Origin: Clostridiales bacterium
Lineage (GTDB): Bacteria; Bacillota_A; Clostridia; Christensenellales; Aristaeellaceae
Length of the DNA stretch: 6,214 nt
Assembly: GCA_012514855.1 (NCBI GenBank)
Contig: JAAYZL010000512.1
Coordinates: 1-6,214 of the forward strand
Direction: 5' to 3'
Shown here in pieces: positions 1-4,743 of this stretch. Under the pieces are notes generated by a model. The model ran no database searches, was not told the DNA's origin, and saw only the letters and a program-made list of their open reading frames with translations. Every line of letters begins with the position of its first letter. The stretch's first letter is position 1. A program made the position numbers and the translations under genes.

Positions 1-410
1 AAGAGCTGTCCTCCGGTCATGCGCTGGCTGTCTATTTCTCGTCTCAGCGTTCTCCTGTGCTGCTCCGCAAAGGTGTTCACGTCATGGGACGAGTAGACGC
101 CTTGGATGACCTCCTGCACGCTGGTCGGGCTATCCGGTAGAGTATCAACGATGCGGGCGAGGCCACCCTCGTCCGTCTTGCCGAGGATGTATGCCAATAG
201 ACTCAGCTCTTGAATGCCGCCCTCCAGCTTGTCCGGCATACAGTCCGTGAGCGCCTTGTTCAGCGCCTCGTCTGGCGTATCAAAGGCAACGGACGCCGTG
301 CCGTATGCCAAGTAGGACGGCACGGGCCTGTGGAGGAATTCTTCCGTTCGGAGTGGCAGGGACAGATCCAGCGACTCCCCATTTTTTGTAGTCAGCGTTA
401 TATGACTCAT
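1..410 (-). CDS. Unrecognised protein, N-terminal 136 residues (gene runs off left edge)
   Basis: An open frame begins with ATG at 410-408 and stays open for 136 codons to the window edge, so the C-terminus is missing. It starts 11 bases after the DUF3852 stop codon. The spacer (minus strand GGCGGCGGAGA) contains a weak purine-rich ribosome site, so the gene is probably the next member of the operon. The visible protein begins MSHITLTTKNGESLDLSLPL, has no signal peptide or membrane helix, and looks cytosolic. Its middle carries AFDTPDEALNKAL, then IQELSLLAYIL with a GLARIVDTL helix, and its visible end is basic (HRRTLRREIDSQR). The ELSLLAYIL pattern faintly recalls the helical segment of ArdA-type antirestriction proteins in clostridial conjugative elements, but the N-terminus is not ArdA-like. 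I do not assign a function. Codon use and the lack of stops support a real gene. Confidence 0.75.
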   Translation of the reverse strand, partial: MSHITLTTKNGESLDLSLPLRTEEFLHRPVPSYLAYGTASVAFDTPDEALNKALTDCMPDKLEGGIQELSLLAYILGKTDEGGLARIVDTLPDSPTSVQEVIQGVYSSHDVNTFAEQHRRTLRREIDSQRMTGGQL

Positions 411-421
411 TCTCCGCCGCC

Positions 422-757
422 TCACATTCCGAGGATATCCCAGACATAGAGGGGCGCGGTCAGGGTAAACACAAGGCAGGCGAACAGAATGGCAGGGCCG
501 CTCCACTCAAACTGACCATGCTTCCTGTAGTCAAAATACGCCATGCCCAACTTTGCGAAGAAGAATACGGCGAGGATGAGGTCAATGGCGGGAAAGACCA
601 CGTTGTTGACCACCTGCTTAATCTGGTCGGAGGCGTCGTCCCAAGTGCCCTCGATTGCTCCAGCAACGTCTCCTGCAGCAAGAGCGGGAGTCGCCATGCA
701 CGTCACAATGAGAACAACGAGGCACAGGGCGACGATGAGCTTCTTTTTGCTTTTCAT
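422..757 (-). CDS. DUF3852 family small exported membrane protein, VirB2-like pilin candidate
   Basis: This 111-residue protein starts at ATG 757, with AAGGA placed 8 bases upstream. Residues 1-27 form a classical signal peptide: a KSKKK basic end, a hydrophobic core, and ALA before AGD, so cleavage is likely after residue 27. The mature chain of about 84 residues has an amphipathic stretch (about 31-50), a first membrane helix (about 53-75), a short charged loop (YFDYRKHGQFEW) and a second helix (about 87-106). I recognise the pattern as DUF3852, found in clostridial mobile elements. Known VirB2/TrbC conjugative pilins have the same plan: a cleaved signal, a mature part of 70-90 residues, and two helices joined by a short polar loop. 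A pilin role is therefore inferred from topology and from the neighbouring Tad-like genes; it is not shown by sequence homology. A hairpin lies 27 bases before the start and may set the expression level. Confidence 0.85.
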   Translation of the reverse strand: MKSKKKLIVALCLVVLIVTCMATPALAAGDVAGAIEGTWDDASDQIKQVVNNVVFPAIDLILAVFFFAKLGMAYFDYRKHGQFEWSGPAILFACLVFTLTAPLYVWDILGM

Positions 758-784
758 GATAACCGTCCTTTCAAAATGAAAAAT

Positions 785-814
785 GGCCGCCGAGATGTAG
801 ATTTCTCGGCGGCC
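785..814 (-). terminator. Hairpin with T-tract between the Trp-rich gene and the DUF3852 gene (attenuator or intrinsic terminator)
   Basis: On the minus strand GGCCGCCGAGA, an 8-base loop and TCTCGGCGGCC form a perfect 11-bp, GC-rich stem. ATTTTTCATTTT follows at once, as in a Rho-independent terminator. Only 27 bases remain before the DUF3852 start, too few for a separate promoter downstream of the hairpin. It may therefore act as a partial terminator, or as an mRNA 3'/5' stabiliser that adjusts the pilin-like gene relative to upstream genes. Structure is seen; function is inferred. Confidence 0.6.
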
Positions 815-826
815 TTGTTGATGTAT

Positions 827-937
827 TTACGGTTTTGCGGGGGCGATGTGCCATTCCTCCCACAGGTTGCCCCTGATGGTGACGCTGTCAGTCAGGTTCA
901 TCGACAACATTCCAGCCGGCGTCCAGCAGTCGAGGAG
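827..937 (-). other. In-frame coding-like extension after the TGA of the Trp-rich gene (36 codons, ends at TAA)
   Basis: Directly after the TGA at 940-938, the same reading frame stays open for 36 codons and ends with TAA at 829-827. The peptide begins LLDCWTPAGMLSMNL, continues DSVTIRGNLWEEWHIA and ends PAKP. It contains three Trp residues, a beta-strand-like alternation and no low-complexity sequence, in keeping with the gene it follows. The TAA lies 12 bases before the hairpin at 814-785, which is where the true end of the gene would be expected. If the TGA were once TGG (one base, plus-strand position 938), the protein would have 598 residues. Nonsense mutation, sequencing or assembly error, or UGA readthrough are all possible. 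The stop is followed by C, which is known to be a leaky context in bacteria. Confidence 0.6.
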
Positions 938-2623
938 TCATGTGCACGGGGTATAAGCTCCGTCAGGGAACCAGATGGGCGTAAAATGCGTGCGGCGATT
1001 GTAGGTCGAATAGCGATTCTCCTTGAACTCAAAATCTGAGCTTCTGCCTGTGATTGTCCGGTCAAGCAAGCGCCAATAGGTGGCATATCCGAACTCTGGG
1101 AAGTAGGTCACGGCATTCTGCGCGGCAGTTGTCGCCGCCGCCTGATCGGTACGGACTCTGGCGGTCACACTCTGCTGAATGCCATACCCACTTTTGGTCG
1201 TGCTGCCGGTCGCTGTGGGAGCTTTGTCATCCGGGACGATATCCATGGTCGCAGTCAGACTTGCAGAATAGCTGTTGTAATCGAACTCCCACCATCCGTG
1301 ATCCTCCCACCAGCCGTTGTCTACCCAATGATACCAGTCATCCCAATAACCATCGCTGACCTCATTACCATCAGCATCCGTGTAGGAAGTGTCTACCCAA
1401 CTGCTGTGCCAGCACTGCTCCCAATCGGGAACCCACTCCCAGAACTCATGCCATCGCGGTGACCAGATGCCCCAGCTTGCCGAAGTGACTTCGGTATTTC
1501 TCGGCACGGGACTCGCAGTGTAGGCATCATTTCGGTCTGTGGCAATGGGGTTGGGTGGGTCGTTGCCATCGAGGTCGATAATGTTGCAGACGACCGAGCT
1601 TTGAGCCCAGCCTCCGCCGATCGTTCTCACGCCAATGGTAATTGCGCAAGGCTCGTCCGGCGTGTGCCATTTTACCCACGCAAGCTGGCTGTCGCCCTCT
1701 GGGTAGTAGACCTCGCTCACCGTGTAGGTCGTACCCTCAATGGTAAACTGGACGCTAACAGGATTGTCCGGGTCGGACTGACCGCCGCCAACATCCACGG
1801 AGGTGATGACGTCGGTATCCACGCGGTACTCATAATCATACTCCGAGGGCACATACGGATCTATCTCATCGGTGAATCGAACGATGCCGATACCCAGCGA
1901 GGAGAGGATGTCCGCGTTGCTGGCCTTCTGCGAGGTGCTGCCAGACCATGCGGGATAGCCGAGGTCTGAGGTTTCGAGGAACAGCGCCAGCGGCAGATTT
2001 TTGTGGGTTAGCTTGCCCATCCATGCATTCAGCCCGCCGTTGACCTGTTGGTCATAGAGCGCGGCTTCGGTGGCGGTCATTACGAGTGGTGCCCCGCTGT
2101 ATAGGAATGCCGCAAGTGGCTCGATGATTAGTTTATAATCGCCGCTGATGAGCTCGTCGTAGTCGAACCCGACATATCCGCAGATGCCGCGCAGCACCTG
2201 CTCGTCACAAAAATAGCTCTTGATCGCTGTGATGCTGCCGGTTCCGCTGTTGGTTGCAATGATCTTCGGCAGCGTCTGCGAAGGAACGATGTAGTCGTAA
2301 TTGCCCCTAACAGGAGACAAAGAAGCTCCCGAATTGTACTCCAGCTTACATACTTTTCCGAAGTGATAGATATTCGTCTTGTTCCATGCGAGGACATATT
2401 CGGGAGGCTTGATGAGATCTACGGAAGATGAGACCGGTGACCGGCTTTCCGCATCAACGATGGTTACGCGAACGCCGGAATCACCGTACCAGATGTTGCC
2501 CTCGGAGCCGTTGCCAAGTCCGCCGCCGCCTGTGTCAATGTTCGGGTCGCCGGCTGCAAACGCCGGTACAGCAAGACTCAGCAGAATAGCAAGGCACAAC
2601 ACTGCGGTGAGTATTCTTTTCAA
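938..2623 (-). CDS. Secreted protein with a tryptophan-rich cluster, possibly truncated by an in-frame TGA
   Basis: The 561-residue protein starts at TTG 2623. This start is chosen because AAGGAGG lies 7 bases upstream and the translation opens directly with a signal peptide (MKRILTAVLCLAILL, then AFA before AGD, cleavage likely after residue 23). No further membrane helix is evident, so it is probably released or held at the surface by partners. The mature part opens with a Gly-rich stretch (DTGGGGLGNGSEG) and a beta-rich region. The segment near residues 180-255 includes TATEAALYDQ, LTHKNLPLALFLE and DLGYPAWSGSTS. Residues 384-445 hold 15 Trp in 62 positions, in repeated WEW, DDWYHW and GWWEDHGWW patterns with acidic neighbours. 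I know similar unnamed proteins only as companions of DUF3852 and DUF6550-like genes in clostridial elements; the family has no function known to me. The C-terminus appears cut short (see the extension at 937-827). A role as a surface or adhesion component of the appendage is a guess from context. Confidence 0.85.
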   Translation of the reverse strand: MKRILTAVLCLAILLSLAVPAFAAGDPNIDTGGGGLGNGSEGNIWYGDSGVRVTIVDAESRSPVSSSVDLIKPPEYVLAWNKTNIYHFGKVCKLEYNSGASLSPVRGNYDYIVPSQTLPKIIATNSGTGSITAIKSYFCDEQVLRGICGYVGFDYDELISGDYKLIIEPLAAFLYSGAPLVMTATEAALYDQQVNGGLNAWMGKLTHKNLPLALFLETSDLGYPAWSGSTSQKASNADILSSLGIGIVRFTDEIDPYVPSEYDYEYRVDTDVITSVDVGGGQSDPDNPVSVQFTIEGTTYTVSEVYYPEGDSQLAWVKWHTPDEPCAITIGVRTIGGGWAQSSVVCNIIDLDGNDPPNPIATDRNDAYTASPVPRNTEVTSASWGIWSPRWHEFWEWVPDWEQCWHSSWVDTSYTDADGNEVSDGYWDDWYHWVDNGWWEDHGWWEFDYNSYSASLTATMDIVPDDKAPTATGSTTKSGYGIQQSVTARVRTDQAAATTAAQNAVTYFPEFGYATYWRLLDRTITGRSSDFEFKENRYSTYNRRTHFTPIWFPDGAYTPCT

Positions 2624-2630
2624 TGAAACA

Positions 2631-2637
2631 CCTCCTT
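2631..2637 (-). promoter_or_regulatory. Ribosome binding site that fixes the TTG start of the Trp-rich gene
   Basis: The minus strand reads AAGGAGG here, followed by a 7-base spacer after the AGGAGG core and then TTG at 2623-2621. A longer reading from an ATG at 2677 would place this site and the hairpin inside the coding region and bury the signal peptide, so the TTG start is preferred. Confidence 0.8.
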
Positions 2638-2648
2638 CAAATGCAGAA

Positions 2649-2674
2649 GGAGCGCAGTCTTTCGACTGCGCTCC
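2649..2674 (-). repeat. Perfect 11-bp hairpin with a GAAA tetraloop upstream of the Trp-rich gene
   Basis: On the minus strand GGAGCGCAGTC, GAAA and GACTGCGCTCC form an 11-bp stem capped by a GNRA-type loop closed by C-G, a known very stable RNA cap. It lies between the TAG of the upstream gene and the ribosome site of the Trp-rich gene. No T-run follows on the minus strand, so it is not a typical terminator in the direction of the genes. An mRNA-stabilising or processing element is the likelier reading. In the plus direction a T5 run follows after several bases, but there is no plus-strand gene to terminate. Confidence 0.7.
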
Positions 2675-2694
2675 CAAGTGTTTTTGTGTCTGCT

Positions 2695-3243
2695 CTAATC
2701 CATGACGCCGACCTTGTTTCCGTTTTCATATATCGTGTCATCATGAGTTACCGTGCCCTCGCCGCTGCTCTCGATGTATCCGAATCCGGGAAGATACCCC
2801 TCTCCGCCTTGCGGTTCGCTGGGTGTAGTGACTGTAGTCTGCTCCGGCTTATAGGTGGGCGGCGTTTTGGTATTGCGCTCGTTCTCCGGCACGTCCTCGC
2901 CATCATGGTTGTCCTCGACGGGCGTGGGGTTCTCGGGCGGTTCCGGCTTGGTGGGCTCCGCCTGAATGCTCTGCTCTGTGCCGTCGCTGTCGGCTCCGGC
3001 CGCGGGGTCGGCGTCGTTTCCCTTGTCGCCTGTATCAATCTGCACGACTACCTCGGGCTTGCCGTTATTATCCGGCGTATCGATGCCCACTACCGGCTCG
3101 GAGGTTGCGGGAGTACCGCTGTCCAACGCCGGGTCGGTCGCCGCAGGCGGGGCGCTGAATCGTCCGGCGATTGCCACCACCAGCGCGACGCAGACAAGAG
3201 CGCCCAGCACGATGAGCCATGTTCGTTTCGCTTTATCTTTCAT
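2695..3243 (-). CDS. Membrane-anchored Pro/Thr/acid-rich surface protein, DUF6550-like
   Basis: The 182-residue protein starts at ATG 3243, with AAGGAGG 9 bases upstream. After a short basic end (MKDKAKR), residues about 9-27 form one hydrophobic helix. No clear signal-peptidase site follows it, so it probably anchors the protein with its long tail outside. Residues about 30-145 are low complexity, rich in Pro, Thr, Asp, Glu and Gly (for example PTKPEPPENPTP, TPPTYKPEQTT), and look like an extended stalk or spacer through the cell wall. The last 35 residues are different and look conserved: YLPGFGYIESSGEGTV, then YENGNKVGVMD. From memory this tail and plan match proteins labelled DUF6550; I cannot confirm this here. 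It is separated from the upstream pseudopilin gene by 95 bases and from the downstream gene by 71 bases, both holding hairpins. A role as wall-spanning accessory of the appendage is inference. Confidence 0.85.
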   Translation of the reverse strand: MKDKAKRTWLIVLGALVCVALVVAIAGRFSAPPAATDPALDSGTPATSEPVVGIDTPDNNGKPEVVVQIDTGDKGNDADPAAGADSDGTEQSIQAEPTKPEPPENPTPVEDNHDGEDVPENERNTKTPPTYKPEQTTVTTPSEPQGGEGYLPGFGYIESSGEGTVTHDDTIYENGNKVGVMD

Positions 3244-3267
3244 AGAGTTTTGCCTCCTTTTTCTTGT

Positions 3268-3305
3268 TTCTGTGGATATCCCTCAATTCGCACCCTACCA
3301 CAGAA
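3268..3305 (-). repeat. Intergenic inverted repeat (8-bp stem, 22-base loop) upstream of the DUF6550-like gene
   Basis: On the minus strand TTCTGTGG and CCACAGAA are exact complements separated by 22 bases. The element lies in the 95-base gap between the TadE-like gene and the DUF6550-like gene, and ends 24 bases before the latter's ATG. No T-tract follows on the minus strand. It is weaker than the other two hairpins of the operon but sits at the same distance from a start codon. The rest of the gap holds only the ribosome site; no clear -35/-10 promoter pair was seen. Confidence 0.45.
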
Positions 3306-3338
3306 GAGCGTGGAAGTCTACTGAATTATCAAGGTTTA

Positions 3339-3965
3339 TCAGAACTTCGGGATATACTTTGCCTGCACCTTGAGAAGCATCCGAAGCGGCGGGAGCAGCC
3401 TTCCCGCGAAGCTCGAAGGAACCTCCAGAACGAGCGTTGCGTCCGCCAGATAGCCCTCGCTCTCGCCGCTGGCAAGCCCGTCGTTGGAAAGCGTGACATT
3501 GAGGTCGGATATGGTGTATTCCAGCTTGTCACCGGCGTAGCTTACATACCCGTCGCCCGTGGAGGTCAGGCCGAGCGTCACGGCAAGCTGGGCGTAGATG
3601 TTACCGGTATCGATGCTTTCCACCCATGACTCATCGTCGGTTGGCGAGTATCCCGCCGCATACCCCTCGCGGACGGCATGGTAGACGTCATCGAAGTTGT
3701 CGTTGATAGTGCTGATGACCGTCTGCTGGACGGCGTCACGAACTCCTTGGGCAATGATGGTCAGGCGGAAATACTCGGAAATGCCGCAGATGATAAGCAG
3801 TAGACAGAGCGTCACGACGATGGTCAACGGGAACCCGTCGCCGCGTTTTCCCTTTAGGAGCGGGTGCTTTGGCTTTTCGGGTGTGCAGGGCTTTCTGAAG
3901 GGTTTTCCACGGGAAGCTTTGGCGCACTTCACGATACGAAGCGGGTATGGCGTGATCTTGCTCAT
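3339..3965 (-). CDS. TadE-like pseudopilin with a long basic N-terminal tail
   Basis: The 208-residue protein is read from ATG 3965, which overlaps the upstream stop as ATGA, a common coupling arrangement; a longer frame upstream would lie inside the DUF4320 gene. Residues 1-41 are rich in Lys, Arg and Pro (13 basic residues, for example KASRGKPFRKP and LLKGKR). Then GDGFP leads into one membrane helix (about 45-62), followed by SEYFRLTIIAQGVRDAVQQTV, an amphipathic helix of the kind that follows the membrane segment in TadE/TadF proteins. The outer domain (about 85-208) is soluble and beta-rich, ending LLKVQAKYIPKF. TadE-like proteins are minor pseudopilins of Tad pili, cut by a TadV-type prepilin peptidase. 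The assignment rests on topology and position after two T2SF genes and a DUF4320 gene. The 41-residue cytosolic tail is much longer than the usual short leader. Confidence 0.85.
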   Translation of the reverse strand: MSKITPYPLRIVKCAKASRGKPFRKPCTPEKPKHPLLKGKRGDGFPLTIVVTLCLLLIICGISEYFRLTIIAQGVRDAVQQTVISTINDNFDDVYHAVREGYAAGYSPTDDESWVESIDTGNIYAQLAVTLGLTSTGDGYVSYAGDKLEYTISDLNVTLSNDGLASGESEGYLADATLVLEVPSSFAGRLLPPLRMLLKVQAKYIPKF

Positions 3966-4357
3966 TTCCAATACACCTCGCTTTTGCCGATGCCCTGTGC
4001 CACCAGCTCCACGGGGAACGAGCCGAGCCCGCCGAAGCCTATTTCCATGGTGATTCGACAGGTGACGGTCACTTCTTCGTTGAGCTGGATTCGTCCGGTT
4101 CTTGACCACGATACCGTTGGCGAGATTCCGAGGCGCTCCGAGAGAATGGCGGCACGGGTGCTGGTGGCGCTGCCGACCTGTCCTGTGATCTCCGCCTCCC
4201 GAACCAGTTCCGCGGCATAGGTGTCGAGATTGTGCTTCGCAATGTAGACTGGCATCACCTTCAGTGCCAGGCCGATGACCAGCATGGCACTGAGGATCAG
4301 CACGACCACATCAATGTATCCCTCGCCGGTTTTACCGGCTTTCAGCTTCTTCAACAC
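3962..4357 (-). CDS. DUF4320 family pseudopilin-like membrane protein
   Basis: The 131-residue protein starts at GTG 4357, with AAAGGGGG 8 bases upstream, inside the last codons of the preceding gene (7-base overlap). A short basic leader (MLKKLKAGK) precedes TGEGY and a single membrane helix (about 15-37, VVVLILSAMLVIGLALKV). The rest is outside: an amphipathic helix (HNLDTYAAELVREAEITGQ) and a beta-rich part ending with GFGGLGSFPVELVAQG and SEVYWK. I recognise this as DUF4320, a clostridial family regularly found beside Tad-like T2SF genes in mobile elements. The basic leader plus G-E-G before the hydrophobic core resembles a prepilin-type leader, so a minor pilin or pseudopilin role is likely, though unproven. 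Its stop overlaps the start of the TadE-like gene by 4 bases, suggesting equal amounts of the two proteins. Confidence 0.88.
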   Translation of the reverse strand: MLKKLKAGKTGEGYIDVVVLILSAMLVIGLALKVMPVYIAKHNLDTYAAELVREAEITGQVGSATSTRAAILSERLGISPTVSWSRTGRIQLNEEVTVTCRITMEIGFGGLGSFPVELVAQGIGKSEVYWK

Positions 4358-4728
4358 ATCGTCTGCCCCCTTTCGGGCGGGGAGTAGTTCGGGTCGAGAG
4401 CATATCCCTGTTCAGCGGCGCTCTCACCGTATACAGTCCATAATGTGCTGTCAAACTCATCGGTGTAGTCTACCGCCTGTGCATCCAGCCAAAAGTCGCT
4501 CACGACCTCCAACGGATCTTCAAATTGAAGTAGATATTCGATATGCTCCAGATTGCGTCCTTCCAGTGATCCACCGATGAGCTGATTGTAGCACAGCCTT
4601 CTGGCAGCAATTTCTTCGGCATTCCCGAACATCCAGTCGGCCGAGCGGTCGCATACGCTTTCCTTATAGGCGTTCCAACACTTTTCAACCTTTTCGTCCA
4701 GAGCTGTACGAAGTTCCTGTTCTGTCAT
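4351..4728 (-). CDS. Small acidic cytosolic protein, DUF3848-like
   Basis: The 125-residue protein is read from ATG 4728, 9 bases after GGGAGG. Earlier in-frame GTG (4737) and ATG (4734) codons lie against the ribosome site and are less likely. There is no signal peptide or membrane helix. It is strongly acidic, with about 26 Asp/Glu against 9 Lys/Arg. An N-terminal helix (TEQELRTALDEKVEKCW) is followed by a second helical part (NAEEIAARRLCYNQL) and the segment LLQFEDPLEVVSDFWLDA. The pattern of a helix, then DPLE, then WLD recalls DUF3848 proteins of gut Firmicutes elements; I hold this loosely. It sits between the T2SF and pseudopilin genes, 15 bases after the former and overlapping the latter by 7 bases, so it is made together with the membrane machinery. 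Regulator, chaperone or adaptor roles are all open. Confidence 0.83.
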   Translation of the reverse strand: MTEQELRTALDEKVEKCWNAYKESVCDRSADWMFGNAEEIAARRLCYNQLIGGSLEGRNLEHIEYLLQFEDPLEVVSDFWLDAQAVDYTDEFDSTLWTVYGESAAEQGYALDPNYSPPERGQTMC

Positions 4729-4737
4729 GTACATCAC

Positions 4738-4743
4738 CTCCCG
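4738..4743 (-). promoter_or_regulatory. Ribosome binding site of the acidic DUF3848-like gene
   Basis: The minus strand reads GGGAGG just after the TGA of the TadC-like gene. A GTG touches it, an ATG lies 3 bases away, and a second ATG lies 9 bases away. Only the last has normal spacing, which decides the start at 4728. Confidence 0.65.

Noticed and set aside
938..940. Selenocysteine or a reassigned TGA code as explanation for the in-frame TGA
   Set aside because: Most other genes in the window end normally on TGA just before or overlapping the next start, so TGA is a stop here. The bases after it show only a small 5-bp fold (GCTGG/CCGGC), not a convincing bacterial SECIS.
518..1039. Plus-strand open frame of 173 codons across the DUF3852 gene and the end of the Trp-rich gene
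   Set aside because: It is antisense to two well-supported genes, has no proper ribosome site, and its translation shows no domain or signal features.
2649..2689. The GAAA hairpin as a plus-strand terminator
   Set aside because: A T5 run does follow in the plus direction, but several bases after the stem, and no plus-strand gene exists upstream to be terminated.
3274..3281. Palindrome GGATATCC as an operator site
   Set aside because: An 8-base palindrome is expected by chance in a window of this size, and it has no promoter next to it; it lies in the arm and loop of a larger inverted repeat.
2623..3324. Plus-strand open frame of 233 codons opposite the DUF6550-like gene
   Set aside because: It mirrors the biased codons of the low-complexity Pro/Thr/Asp-rich gene on the other strand; the Arg/Gly/Leu-rich translation is typical of an antisense shadow.
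3966..4109. Extension of the TadE-like gene upstream to an ATG at 4109
   Set aside because: These 48 codons lie inside the DUF4320 gene in another frame; the ATGA overlap at 3965-3962 gives a better start.
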